A stretch of 64,000 bases of DNA from JAMXLO01 sp963791495 (GCA_963791495.1 CAWBST010000018.1:124001-188000), one strand, 5' to 3'; shown: positions 26,270 to 35,054, counted from the first letter of the stretch. A program made the numbers and translations. The notes: generated from the letters alone by a model not told the origin.

Positions 26270-27244
26270 CTAACTGCTGCCTATCAAATATCCCGTGGCG
26301 AACACCAGGGCACCGCCGAATGCCACCTGGAATGCGGCAGAGATCGGCGGCGTGTCCATGTACTTCCAGCGTACCCAGCTGATTGTGGCCAGCTCTGCCA
26401 CCACGACGCAGATCGCCACCGTGACCGCGCTCCAGAAGTTGGGGATGAGAAAAGGCAGCGTGTGACCTATGCCACCGAGAGTGGTCATCAGCCCGGTGAT
26501 CGCCCCGCGGATCACCGGCGCGCCTCGCCCGGTCAGGCTGCCGTTGTCAGAAAGGGCCTCGGCGAACGCCATCGAGATGCCGGCGCCGACCGAGGCAGCG
26601 ATGCCGACCAGAAATGCATTCCATGACGCGCGTTCTGGACTCACCTGGTAAGTGGCGAATGCCGCGGCGAACACGGGCGCCAGTGTGGACACCGAGCCGT
26701 CCATCAGTCCGGCGAGGCCCGGCTGGATTACCCGCAAGACAAAGTTCCGCCGTGCATGCGCGTCCTCGCCTGCGCGCACGCTCGCGGGCAGGTTCTCTTC
26801 GACGATCTGATCGGCGCGCTGCTCGTGCACCGCTTCGGCATCGGCCAGGTCGCCAAGCAGCCGACGGATCGAGGCATCCTCGGAGCGCGCCGCGGCACGC
26901 CGATAGAATCGTTTCGTCTCAGTTTCCATGCTCTCGGCAAGATCGCGCACCGAATCGAGGCTGAGTGGCTGGATCTGCCATACCGGCTTGTGCTGGATGA
27001 AGCCGCGTATGTCGTGGCGACGGATCAGCGGTATGTGCTCGCCAAACTTCTCCTGGTACAGTTCGATCAGCCGGCGGCGATGGTCGCTCTCCTCGCCGGC
27101 CATCTCGCTGAACACGTTGGCGCTCGCCGGGTAGTCCTGCCGAAGACCCTCGGCGATATCGGTGTAGATGCGGCCGTCCTCTTCCTCGTTGGCGATCGCC
27201 AGGGCGAGGACTTCCCGTTCGGACAGATCGGAGAAATTGCGCAT
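26270..27244 (-). CDS. mbfA: Membrane-bound ferritin MbfA (Er-VIT1 iron exporter)
   Basis: 324 residues from ATG 27244; a GTG at 27253 is also in frame. The N-terminal ferritin-like (rubrerythrin) domain, about 1-150, has iron-ligand motifs EEEDGRIYTDI, EESDHRRRLIELYQ, METETKRFYRR and DAEAVHEQ. The C-terminal VIT1/CCC1 domain has GLMDGSVSTLAPVFAAAFAT and several membrane segments. In Bradyrhizobium and Agrobacterium this fusion exports iron and protects against iron and peroxide stress under Irr control. No Irr box was evident upstream. Neighbouring genes are cytochrome b561 and an aminotransferase. Confidence 0.9.
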   Translation of the reverse strand: MRNFSDLSEREVLALAIANEEEDGRIYTDIAEGLRQDYPASANVFSEMAGEESDHRRRLIELYQEKFGEHIPLIRRHDIRGFIQHKPVWQIQPLSLDSVRDLAESMETETKRFYRRAAARSEDASIRRLLGDLADAEAVHEQRADQIVEENLPASVRAGEDAHARRNFVLRVIQPGLAGLMDGSVSTLAPVFAAAFATYQVSPERASWNAFLVGIAASVGAGISMAFAEALSDNGSLTGRGAPVIRGAITGLMTTLGGIGHTLPFLIPNFWSAVTVAICVVVAELATISWVRWKYMDTPPISAAFQVAFGGALVFATGYLIGSS

Positions 27245-27319
27245 GGCGCGCACTTTGGCGGGCGGCCGCTTCGCGTCAAGTGACCTGCGGAACGATGCGA
27301 ATGCTTCGCAACAGCAGGC

Positions 27320-28648
27320 TTACTCCGCCAGGGCCGCGTCGACCGCTGCGCCGAGCCGATCGACGATCGTATCGATATCGGAGGCGGTGGCGATGTAAGG
27401 GGGCGCCACGATGACATGGTCGCCCTGCCTGCCATCGATCGTGCCGCCCATCGGGTAGATCGCCAAGCCACGCGCCAGAGCGGCACGCTTCACCCGTTCA
27501 TTCAGCTTCAGGTTCGGGTCGAATACCTGCTTGGTGGCGCGGTCGGTGACGAACTCCAGGGCCCAGAACAGGCCGCGACCTCGCACGTCGCCGACACGGC
27601 GATGGTTGCCGAAGCGCTCGACCAGGGCGGTCTCCAGCCGCGCGCCCATGGCGCGGACGTTCTCCAGCAGGTTGTCCTCGCGGATGATGCGCTGCACCTC
27701 CAGCGCCGCGGCGCAGGCGACAGGATGCGCCTGGTAGGTGTGGCCGTGCATGAAGCCGCCGGAACCGGCGTTGATCGCATCGACGATCCTGCCGCCGATC
27801 AGCACTCCGCCAATCGGCTGATAGCCGCCGCCGAGACCCTTCGCCACCACTTGCAGGTCGGGTGCGATGCCCTCCTGCTCCCAGGCATGCATCGTGCCGG
27901 TGCGGCCCATGCCGCACATCACCTCGTCCAGGATCAGCAGCGCGCCATGGCGGTCGCAGATCTCGCGCATGCGGCGGAAGTACCCAGGCAGCGCCGTGAC
28001 GCAGCCGGTGGTGGCGCCGACCACTGGCTCGGCGATGCAGGCAATCACCGTGCCGGGGCCGAGGCGCTGGAATTCAGCCTCGAGTTCGCCCGCAAGCCGG
28101 TCGACGTAGTGCTCGTCGGTCTCATCGTCGCGCTTGAAGCGATAGGCGAAGCAGGGCGAGACCAGGCTGAACGCCGGCGCGAGGATGGGCTCGTACAGCG
28201 CACGCCGCATCATGTTCCCGCCGGCAGCGAGCGCACCGAGAGTATTGCCGTGGTAGCTCTGGCGGCGGGCGATGAAGTGCGTGCGCTGGGGCTGGCCGAT
28301 CTCGACAAAGTACTGCCGCGCCAGCTTCAGCGCGGCTTCGGTGCCCTCCGAGCCCGACGAGCAGAAATAAGCGTGAGTCAGCCCTCCTGGTTCGCCATCG
28401 AGCACGATGTGCGCGAGATCCTCGGCCGGCTGGCTGCTGAACGTGCCGGTGTGAGCGTAGGCCATTGCGGCGGCCTGCCGGCCGATCGCCGCTGCGATCC
28501 GCTGGTTGCCGTGCCCGAGGCACGCCACCGCAGCGCCGCCGGAACCGTCGATGATCTTCGTGCCGTCGGCGAGGTGGAGGTAGATGCCGTCGCCACCGAC
28601 AGCGGTGGGCGGAATGGCGCCGGAACGATGCAGGACGCGGCTGGTCAT
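27320..28648 (-). CDS. Class III PLP-dependent aminotransferase (omega-transaminase type)
   Basis: 442 residues from the ATG at 28648 (MTSRVLHRSG), which has AAGGTG upstream. The PLP lysine lies in VVAKGLGGGYQPIGG, and LILDEVMCGMGRTG holds the Asp that contacts the pyridine nitrogen. FCSSGSEGTEAALKLARQY binds the phosphate. The family includes aminotransferases for omega-amino acids, polyamines and amines with pyruvate as acceptor; the exact substrate is open. Confidence 0.9.
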   Translation of the reverse strand: MTSRVLHRSGAIPPTAVGGDGIYLHLADGTKIIDGSGGAAVACLGHGNQRIAAAIGRQAAAMAYAHTGTFSSQPAEDLAHIVLDGEPGGLTHAYFCSSGSEGTEAALKLARQYFVEIGQPQRTHFIARRQSYHGNTLGALAAGGNMMRRALYEPILAPAFSLVSPCFAYRFKRDDETDEHYVDRLAGELEAEFQRLGPGTVIACIAEPVVGATTGCVTALPGYFRRMREICDRHGALLILDEVMCGMGRTGTMHAWEQEGIAPDLQVVAKGLGGGYQPIGGVLIGGRIVDAINAGSGGFMHGHTYQAHPVACAAALEVQRIIREDNLLENVRAMGARLETALVERFGNHRRVGDVRGRGLFWALEFVTDRATKQVFDPNLKLNERVKRAALARGLAIYPMGGTIDGRQGDHVIVAPPYIATASDIDTIVDRLGAAVDAALAE

Positions 28649-28687
28649 GGTGAACACCTTAGCGAATAGGATGCGAATGGACAGCCA

Positions 28688-29083
28688 TCAGTGGTTGGCG
28701 CTGTCGGGCGCCGAAGGCTGATCGAAAGTTTGCAAGAGTGCGCGGATTTGCGCCTCGAACCCAGGCAGATCGCTTTGGACAGTAGCCCAGGTCTGGACTA
28801 GATCGATGCTAAAATAGCCATGTGTCAGCGCGTTGCGCATTTCGTACGGCGCGTGCCACGAAACGTCTTCGTGCGCCTCGGCGAATTCCGCGTGGTTCCG
28901 CAGTACATTGCGGCAAGCCTCGCCGATCACCTCCAAATTTCGGATCACAGCATCCTGGATGAGAGGCGTTCTCAGGAACTCCTCCTCCGAGAAGCCTGCC
29001 GTGTAGCTGCGTATGCGGCCTACAGCATCTATCATATGCCGAAGGTACGCAGCGAGCCGCAGCGCGCGAGGCGGTCGTGCCAT
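28688..29083 (-). CDS. hepT: HepT-like toxin (DUF86) of a type VII toxin-antitoxin module
   Basis: 131 residues. The HEPN active-site motif RNALTHGY is present: Arg83, four residues, His88 and Tyr90 (RX4HXY), which in HepT proteins is both the RNase site and, at the Tyr, the target of AMPylation by MntA. Length is normal. Its start shares one base with the stop of mntA, so the pair is co-translated. Confidence 0.88.
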   Translation of the reverse strand: MARPPRALRLAAYLRHMIDAVGRIRSYTAGFSEEEFLRTPLIQDAVIRNLEVIGEACRNVLRNHAEFAEAHEDVSWHAPYEMRNALTHGYFSIDLVQTWATVQSDLPGFEAQIRALLQTFDQPSAPDSANH

Positions 29084-29373
29084 CAGACCGGCTGCGCGTT
29101 ACGCAGGACTTCGGTCCGAAAGCTGGCAGGCAGAGCGCGCGGCGTCACGACATCCACTTCAATGCCGAGTAACTTGCGCAATTCCCAACGGATCGCGCCA
29201 AGATCGAACAGCGTCATACCCTCAGCCGGGTCCACCAGCAGATCGAGGTCACTGGCATCCGTATCCTCACGGTGCAGAACCGAACCGAACACCCGCGGGT
29301 TGCTCGCACGATGGGCCGTTACAGTGTCTCGGATCGCCTGACGGTGCTGGTCAAGCAGTGCTGATGGTCTCAT
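29083..29373 (-). CDS. mntA: MntA-like nucleotidyltransferase antitoxin
   Basis: 96 residues from the ATG at 29373 (MRPSALLDQHRQAI). The minimal nucleotidyltransferase motif GS-X10-DXD is complete: GSVLHREDTDASDLD. Related MntA proteins transfer AMP to the HepT tyrosine and silence it. A much longer in-frame start near 29649 gives a Ser/Arg-rich leader that overlaps the SnoaL gene antisense and is rejected. Confidence 0.88.
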   Translation of the reverse strand: MRPSALLDQHRQAIRDTVTAHRASNPRVFGSVLHREDTDASDLDLLVDPAEGMTLFDLGAIRWELRKLLGIEVDVVTPRALPASFRTEVLRNAQPV

Positions 29374-29425
29374 CGCAGGTAGTCCGTTTTCCTCCAACGT
29401 CTGTGGTCCTCGTGCCTGCCGCAAC

Positions 29426-29974
29426 CTAGATCGGCTTCCCTTCGCTGCCCCGCCAAGCGTCGCGCAGCAGCGTGTTGCTCGGTTGGTTCGTGTCGAGCAC
29501 TTTGCCCGCCGTCTCGGCACCCGCCACCGGTAGACCCTGCGGATCCAACTTGCCGATCTGCACCAGCACCGATGCCTGGTCCCAATAGATGTGCTCGTGC
29601 GCCAGCTTCCCATCGCGGAACTGGACGATCGCAACCACGGGGATCTCAACGGATCGTCCGGTGGGAGGAATGCCCGGCAACATCCAGTCGATCATCGTGG
29701 TGTGGGTGAAGCGGACGACCATCTCGTCAACAAGGCGATCCGCGCCCACCGTCCGGCTGACCGGCGTCAGCGTCATATCCGGCGGGTTCGCACCGATGAA
29801 ATGGTACTTGTAGAAGCGCTTGAGCTGGTCGTGGCCGACGCCGCCCGCCATGGTGGGGATGTGATTAACGTAGGGCGCGGCCACCATCGTCGCCATCGTT
29901 GCATCGACATCGCGCGTGTCGAACTCGTAGCGACAGTGCTCTTCCCAAAGCGCCGCGAGATCGTGTTCCGGCAT
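29426..29974 (-). CDS. SnoaL-like / nuclear transport factor 2-fold protein
   Basis: 182 residues with the NTF2-like pattern: YEFDTRDVDATMATMVAAPYVNHIPTMAGG, DEMVVRFTHTT and a strand pair VAIVQFRDGKLAHEHIYWDQASVL. These pockets act as isomerases, cyclases or hydrolases of small molecules. It is nine bases after the luciferase-like gene on the same strand and probably shares its pathway. No defined reaction can be given. Confidence 0.75.
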   Translation of the reverse strand: MPEHDLAALWEEHCRYEFDTRDVDATMATMVAAPYVNHIPTMAGGVGHDQLKRFYKYHFIGANPPDMTLTPVSRTVGADRLVDEMVVRFTHTTMIDWMLPGIPPTGRSVEIPVVAIVQFRDGKLAHEHIYWDQASVLVQIGKLDPQGLPVAGAETAGKVLDTNQPSNTLLRDAWRGSEGKPI

Positions 29975-29983
29975 TTCGCCCCC

Positions 29984-31069
29984 CTACGACGGCTTCAGAT
30001 GCGCGACGCGCGGCCCGACTTCCTCGGCCAGCAGGCGAAGCGAATTGTGCCAGGCTTCGGAGTTGTCCGCATAGTCGAAGCCAAACACCAGCAGGCCGCC
30101 GAAACCCTTGGCGTTGTGGTAGACCTCCTCGATCTTCTCCGCCACCGTCCTTGGCGACCCGACCAGCCAGTTGTGCTTCGCGCAATAGGCCGGCGTCACG
30201 TCGGAATCCGCCACGTCCGTGTCGTGCTTGAAGAAGTCCAGGAACCCGAAGTTGCCCATCAGCGGCAGGAAGTACTCGCGCATCATGCGGCCCATCATGC
30301 CATCGACCGACAGCCGCCACGCCTCCTCATCGGTGTCGGCGACGAATACCTCGCGCACCATCCGCCAGTCGGCGCGTTTCGGCGTGCGTCCGGTGCGCTC
30401 TGCGCCTATCTCCACCGCCTCCCAGTGGCTGCCGACGTAGCCAGGATTGAGGTTGAGGCTCAGTGGCAGGAACCCGCGCTCGCCGGCCAGCTTCAGCGTA
30501 TCGGACTGCTTCGAGACACCGGCCACGCCGATCGGCGGATGCGGCTTCTGCAGCGGATAGATGTGCGGCCGCAGGAAGCCCAACTGCTCCGCCGGTTTCG
30601 CCACCTTCCAGTACTTGCCGTCGTATTCGAACTCCTTTTCGTCGCTCCACAAACGCAGGATGATGTCGAGCGATTCGCGTGTCATCTCGCGATGCTCGCC
30701 GGAGTTGCCGTCAACGCGGAACATCGCCCAGTCGCTGGCCAGCCCCGACGCCGCTACGCCGAAATTCAGCCGCCCCTCTGAGAGGTGATCCAGCATCGCG
30801 ACACGGTTGGCGAGTTCCGCCGGGTGATGGTACGGCAGCAGGAAGCCGCCAGGTCCGATGCGGAGCCGCTTGGTCTGCATCAGCGCCTGGGCGATCAGCA
30901 GATCGGGCGCCGGATGCGGCTCCCACGGCGCGGTATGATGCTCGCCGATCCAGGCCTCGGTGTAGCCCAACTCATCCAGCCACCGCAGCGTCTGGAGGTC
31001 CCAGTCGTGCCCCGCCTTCAGCCCTCTCTCGGGTGGATGCGAGGGCATGGCGAAATAGCCGAATTCCAT
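29984..31069 (-). CDS. LLM-class flavin-dependent oxidoreductase (luciferase-like monooxygenase)
   Basis: 361 residues from the ATG at 31069 (MEFGYFAMPSHPPERG), with GAGGAAC upstream; longer in-frame starts reach into non-coding DNA. Motifs TEAWIGEHHTAPWEP, RIGPGGFLLPYHHPAELANRVAMLD and GRLNFGVAASGL are those of the bacterial luciferase-like TIM barrel using reduced FMN and oxygen. HPPIGVAGVSKQSD is the C-terminal flavin loop. Likely a two-component monooxygenase needing a separate flavin reductase, which is not encoded nearby. Confidence 0.88.
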   Translation of the reverse strand: MEFGYFAMPSHPPERGLKAGHDWDLQTLRWLDELGYTEAWIGEHHTAPWEPHPAPDLLIAQALMQTKRLRIGPGGFLLPYHHPAELANRVAMLDHLSEGRLNFGVAASGLASDWAMFRVDGNSGEHREMTRESLDIILRLWSDEKEFEYDGKYWKVAKPAEQLGFLRPHIYPLQKPHPPIGVAGVSKQSDTLKLAGERGFLPLSLNLNPGYVGSHWEAVEIGAERTGRTPKRADWRMVREVFVADTDEEAWRLSVDGMMGRMMREYFLPLMGNFGFLDFFKHDTDVADSDVTPAYCAKHNWLVGSPRTVAEKIEEVYHNAKGFGGLLVFGFDYADNSEAWHNSLRLLAEEVGPRVAHLKPS

Positions 31070-31534
31070 GGCGGTTCCTCCTTGTTCAGACGCCGAGGCT
31101 ACACTGGCCGGCATCGCGGTGGCCAACGCCAGCCATCGCAACCAGATGGCGCCATATCGCCGTCGGGGCGACACCACGACTGTAACGCCATCCATCGAAA
31201 ACGTGCCAGACGAACGCGCCGCCGCCCCGCGTGAGCGGGCCACGCGGCACCGTCGCTGGCGGCAGGGCGAACTCATGGCGACAATTGATGCGACCCCATA
31301 AGCCGACCGCTCGCTCACTCGGAACAAGCAGCGATCCGCATCGGAAGCGGCAGGCCCATTCCTGGTTCTCTGTGAAAAAAGCGTTCAAAACACACAAATA
31401 TATTCAAGCCAATGACGGCGCGATTGCGGTCGACAACTCCGCGGATGGTCTTGAAGCGGCACCCGATTTCTGGTTGTATTTTCGGCGAGGCGCGAGTAAT
31501 TCGCCTGCTGCCCGCCAGATGGAAAATTTAGCCG
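31070..31534. other. Weakly coding intergenic stretch
   Basis: No confident gene. Base composition becomes less GC-rich around 31370-31540. One plus-strand frame from a GTG at 31372 to 31575 could encode 67 residues (MKKAFKTHKYIQANDG...), but it lacks a good ribosome-binding site and overlaps the next candidate by 41 bases, so I do not call it. Confidence 0.4.
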
Positions 31535-31840
31535 ATGCTGGAAACGAGCGCGCTCGCTGCAACGCGTGTGCTTGAAGTGTGGCGGTTGTTGCTACGCCAG
31601 TGGTCTCGGAGTGCCGAGCCGAACGCGATGCAAAGGGCGCGAGCGCTGCAAGGCGTCGTCGCCAAGCGACTGGCAGCTCGCAGCGCGGATCTCGCGCTGA
31701 TGCGTGCAATGTGTCGCATGCGCCGCGACGAACTTGCGGCAGTGCGGATGCGCTGCCGAACCATAAGGGATCAGCAGCGCATGGTGCGCTTTCAGACTAA
31801 TTCGGAGGAGCCCGGCCGCGGGGCAAATCATGGCAGCTGA
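31535..31840 (+). CDS. Possible small basic hypothetical protein
   Basis: 101 residues, rich in Arg, Ala, Leu and Met, predicted helical throughout (LEVWRLLLRQWSRSAEP, RALQGVVAKRLAARSADLALM). It overlaps the start of the next gene by 11 bases, as in a small operon. No family recognised. Arg-rich helical frames can also arise by chance in GC-rich DNA, so this call is weak. Confidence 0.35.
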   Translation: MLETSALAATRVLEVWRLLLRQWSRSAEPNAMQRARALQGVVAKRLAARSADLALMRAMCRMRRDELAAVRMRCRTIRDQQRMVRFQTNSEEPGRGANHGS

Positions 31841-32159
31841 AATATCCAGTGGGCTCGCGGCTCTTACCGCGGAACAACTGGTGAGGCAGGCCGCCGAAAT
31901 GAGTGCCCTGGCCAGAAGAGCGAAGACGCCAGAAGCGAGGGCGATGCTGGAGCGTCTGGCAGCACGTTACCGGGAACTGGCGGCACGGCGTGCGGCTGCC
32001 GCATGCCTGCCCCATGACGATCCCGCTCGAACGGCGCTCGGGTGCATGATCGACTCCCTCACCAGCAAGATCGCTGCTGGCGCGATCGAGGAACCAAACA
32101 AACGAGCCAGTATGCCTGTCGAGAATCGTCCTCCCAATCGCGCTACCGAGGTGAACTAA
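31830..32159 (+). CDS. Small helical hypothetical protein
   Basis: 109 residues. The segment LTAEQLVRQAAEMSALARRAKTPEARAMLERLAARYRELA, seen here in two helices, resembles a pattern frequent in short alphaproteobacterial proteins of unknown function. The C-terminal third (IEEPNKRASMPVENRPPNRATEVN) looks disordered. It follows the weak gene above with an 11-base overlap. No reaction or partner can be named. Confidence 0.55.
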   Translation: MAAEISSGLAALTAEQLVRQAAEMSALARRAKTPEARAMLERLAARYRELAARRAAAACLPHDDPARTALGCMIDSLTSKIAAGAIEEPNKRASMPVENRPPNRATEVN

Positions 32160-32186
32160 CCAGTCCGAGGACGACCTGGCGGCGTA

Positions 32187-32411
32187 TCAGACGCAGAAGC
32201 GTTTGGCCGGTTTGCCGGTTTGGTCATTCTGGGCCGTGTCATGCGCCGCTGTCTTCAGCCGCCACACGTACCGACGCGGCGCCGCTGGCACCGGGTATCC
32301 CTGCGTGACGAAGACCGCCTCTCCGGTAGGTGTTCCGAAAACGTTGAGCAGTTCATACCATCCGCTTACGGGCGCCCTATCCCGTGGTTTCAGTTCGTCT
32401 GTCAGCAACAA
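32187..32411 (-). CDS. Small conserved-looking hypothetical protein (PVSGWYELLNVFG motif)
   Basis: 74 residues from a TTG at 32411, chosen for GAGGAG eight bases upstream; a GTG at 32462 would give 91 residues. The sequence LKPRDRAPVSGWYELLNVFG, followed by TPTGEAVFVTQGYPVPAAPR and YVWRL, has balanced composition and resembles short alphaproteobacterial proteins with two beta-strands around a Gly-Thr-Pro turn. No function is known to me. Confidence 0.5.
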   Translation of the reverse strand: MLLTDELKPRDRAPVSGWYELLNVFGTPTGEAVFVTQGYPVPAAPRRYVWRLKTAAHDTAQNDQTGKPAKRFCV

Positions 32412-33131
32412 TTGATTTGCTCCTCGTCGTCCAGCGGACAGAAGGCGGCTGGCATGATCCACGGCTCACCGGAACGAAGACGGCTGCTCCGGCGACGATG
32501 TCTGAATGCTCATCCACTTCGCCCGCTGGCGGATCGACGCGGCTCTGATTGTCGGGATCGGTCAAATCAGACCTTCGCTTGTGGTCAAATGGTTCGCGAA
32601 GCCGCGGCACGTCTCGCAGATGATCCGGTAGATCGTCCGCCTCCAGCACTGCGTATCCGGGACGCCCATTGGGCGCGTTACTTCGCCGTTAAATCTTCGT
32701 TATTCAGGGGCTTGCTGTCCTGCGCACGATGCCGAGAATAGTGGATAACGAAATCAGCCAACTCCCATTGCCTGCAACGATCGAGCAAGATAGTTCCTGG
32801 ACCATAATCCTTGCCAGCAACCCCACCTTTGTCGTCTTCGCACGAAGTCCAATGATGGCCCGGCACGTTCATTCACAGTAGCAACGGCGCTTTTTCGCAC
32901 TATTTACAATGCAGTATCGAGAGGAATGGATGACCAGGTCACCTTTGGCTTGGTACACTGGGTCTTCGATCGTCGCGCGGTGACAATATATCCGGCACGA
33001 GACAGTCATTCGACTGCAACATATCCACCGGGTCTGTGGATAACGCCGGGGATAATCGCCGGTACTCAAATGCGTGAGGTTTGAAAACACATGGCATTCG
33101 TCAGCATGCCTGAAAATCGCGCACTGTGGGG
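32412..33131. other. 720 bases with no confident gene
   Basis: Both strands hold only short frames. Two on the minus strand (32377-32649 and 32678-32872) have mixed composition but no family or convincing start. GC content is visibly lower from about 32700 to 33060. TGTGGATAA, identical to a DnaA box, occurs near 33034, and AGTGGATAA near 32741. It may be eroded accessory DNA. Confidence 0.4.
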
Positions 33132-34322
33132 TCAGACCACTCTTCGCTCGCGCAACTGATCGATTTCGCCGTCCGAGAACCCGAGCTCTCCCAGCACCTC
33201 CGCATTGTGCTCGCCAAGCTCTGGCGCTGGCCGGCGGATCGGCAGCGGTGCACCGTCGACGTGCAGTGCCGAGCCGAGCATGGAGACCGTACCGTGGCCG
33301 CGATGTTCGACGCCCACCACTGATTGCTGATCGATCACCTGCGGGTCGGCGAACACCTGATCCAGATGCATCACCAGCGAACACGGCACACCGGCCTCGT
33401 TCAGCACGCGGATCCAGTGGTCGCTGGTCGCGCGCATCGTGCGTGCCTCGATCTCGGCATTGATCGCTGCGCGGTGCTCGGCGCGCAGTGCATTGGAGGC
33501 GAATTCCGGCCGATCGCGCAGTGCCTCTGCGTCCAGCGCGCGCAGCAGTCGCTGGTACATCGCCTCGCCGGCTGGCGCGATGGCGATTTCGCCATCGGCA
33601 GTGCGGAACAGCCCATACGGCGAGCCAATCGGATGGTCGTTGCCGGTGCGCCTGGGTAGGCTCCCGGTCGCCAGGTAGTCGGTCGCCATGAAGCCCAGGA
33701 AGCTGATCAGCCCTCCAGTCAGACTGACCGAGGCTGAACCGCCCTCACCCGTTCGGCCCACACGCAGCAGATCGGCAACGATGCCGAGAGCGGCGTAGAG
33801 CCCGGCGACCAGATCGCTCACCGGCGGTCCCGAGCGCATCGGCGGATGATCGGCTGCGCCATTGACGCTCATGAACCCGCTCATCGCCTGTGCGATGAAA
33901 TCGAAGCTCGGCCGATCGCGATAGGGGCCGGTGGCGCCGAACCCGGTGATGCTGCCGCGGACCAGCCGCGGGTTGAGTTCGTGCAGTCGCGCCGCGGTGA
34001 AGCCCATCGCGGCCAGCACGCCGGGACGGTAGTTGTCGACCAGCACATCGCTCCGCGCGATCAGCCGCGCCAGGATGTCGCGGCCCTCGTCGGAACGCAG
34101 GTTCAGCGTGATCGAGCGCTTGTTGCGGTTGTAGTTGGCGAAATACCAGGAGAGGCCGTCCCTGCCCGCCCCCTGATGCCGCACGGTGTCACCCTCACCT
34201 GGTGTCTCCACCTTGACGATGTCCGCGCCGAGATCGCCCAGCAGCATGGAGCAGAACGGGCCGGACAGAACGCGCGTGAGATCGACCACGCGGATGCCGG
34301 CGAGAGGAAGAGGTGAGTTCAT
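33132..34322 (-). CDS. Family III CoA-transferase (CaiB/BaiF type)
   Basis: 396 residues. It opens LPLAGIRVVDLTRVLSGPFC, then LGADIVKVETPGEGD, NRNKRSITLNL, and DNYRPGVLAAMG. The catalytic Asp is in SGPPVSDLVAGLYAAL. The family moves CoA between carboxylic acids in the cytosol through a covalent Asp-CoA anhydride. A second family member is at 56399-57628 but in a different subgroup. Substrate not known; no dedicated operon is visible. Confidence 0.92.
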   Translation of the reverse strand: MNSPLPLAGIRVVDLTRVLSGPFCSMLLGDLGADIVKVETPGEGDTVRHQGAGRDGLSWYFANYNRNKRSITLNLRSDEGRDILARLIARSDVLVDNYRPGVLAAMGFTAARLHELNPRLVRGSITGFGATGPYRDRPSFDFIAQAMSGFMSVNGAADHPPMRSGPPVSDLVAGLYAALGIVADLLRVGRTGEGGSASVSLTGGLISFLGFMATDYLATGSLPRRTGNDHPIGSPYGLFRTADGEIAIAPAGEAMYQRLLRALDAEALRDRPEFASNALRAEHRAAINAEIEARTMRATSDHWIRVLNEAGVPCSLVMHLDQVFADPQVIDQQSVVGVEHRGHGTVSMLGSALHVDGAPLPIRRPAPELGEHNAEVLGELGFSDGEIDQLRERRVV

Positions 34323-34340
34323 TGACCGTTCTTCGGGATT

Positions 34341-34778
34341 TCAGGTCGCGCCAATCCAGCGGACCCTTGCGCGCAACTGCTGGTCACTCTGCGCCGACTG
34401 CAAGAGACGGCGATCGTCGGTGATCAGTGTTTCACCTTCGCGCTGAGCAAGCGCCAGGTAGAGGGCGTCATAGATCGTAATGTGGAGGCGCAGCGCGATG
34501 TCCATAGCCGAACCTGTGAGCTGTTCGAGCGGCACCGTAGCGATGGGAGCCTCGACCAGAGCGAGCGTCAGCTCCCGAACCTCATGCCCGTCGATCCCGC
34601 CGCGCTGACACACGGCCCGCACCGCATTGAGCGCTTCCGCAAGCCAGTGTGCCGGCGCCGTCAAACCAATGCCGCTCTCCAACAATCGCAGCGCAGCTTC
34701 GGAATGCTCCTCGGGAAGCACCCATTTCACCGCCACCGACGCATCAACGACTGCGCCTGCCGACAGTCTGCGCGCCAT
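34341..34778 (-). CDS. PIN-domain toxin (VapC/FitB-like)
   Basis: 145 residues from the ATG at 34778 (MARRLSAGAVVDASVAVKWV), with GGAAA upstream; an ATG at 34790 is also possible. Acidic residues for metal binding are in VVDASVAVKW, LAEALNAV, TIYDALYLALA and LITDDRRLL. It is a probable ribonuclease. The start lies inside the end of the antitoxin gene (overlap about 35 bases), the usual toxin-antitoxin order. Confidence 0.85.
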   Translation of the reverse strand: MARRLSAGAVVDASVAVKWVLPEEHSEAALRLLESGIGLTAPAHWLAEALNAVRAVCQRGGIDGHEVRELTLALVEAPIATVPLEQLTGSAMDIALRLHITIYDALYLALAQREGETLITDDRRLLQSAQSDQQLRARVRWIGAT

Positions 34779-35022
34779 CAGGGTTTCCATAGTCGTTGTC
34801 GCGGTCGACACGGATAACTGCGGTGCTGTCGCTGTGCACCCGCCCGCGCATCGTCTGCTGTAAACGCCGTGCCCTTGCGATGAAACTTTCGCCGCCCGGA
34901 CGCAGCGCCGCTTCCAGAATGGCGCGATGCTCGGCCTCGGCCGACCGAGCATGACTCTTGGCGCGCTGCTTCAAGAGGCGCACCAGTTCATCGTCCAGTT
35001 CGCGTACCAGCAGGGTTGCCAT
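34744..35022 (-). CDS. FitA-like ribbon-helix-helix antitoxin
   Basis: 92 residues. The N-terminal MATLLVRELDDELVRLLKQRAKSHARSAEAE fits the Arc/FitA ribbon-helix-helix: one strand, then two helices, with RSAEAEHRAILEAAL as the second helix. The C-terminal part should bind the PIN toxin. It is expected to repress its own promoter, which must lie in 35023-35054 or upstream, next to the DUF2339 gene end. Confidence 0.83.
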   Translation of the reverse strand: MATLLVRELDDELVRLLKQRAKSHARSAEAEHRAILEAALRPGGESFIARARRLQQTMRGRVHSDSTAVIRVDRDNDYGNPDGAQTVGRRSR

Positions 35023-35054
35023 TCCTCTTTGCTATCAGGAATGCTATCACACGG

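Noticed and set aside
27416..28669. 417-codon plus-strand frame
   Set aside because: Mirror of the class III aminotransferase, which has full catalytic motifs.
32678..32872. 64-codon minus-strand gene
   Set aside because: Composition is plausible but there is no ribosome-binding site, motif or neighbour support.
32740..33045. Replication origin suggested by two DnaA-box-like sequences
   Set aside because: Only one exact and one near match, with no cluster of boxes, AT-rich unwinding element or origin-linked genes.
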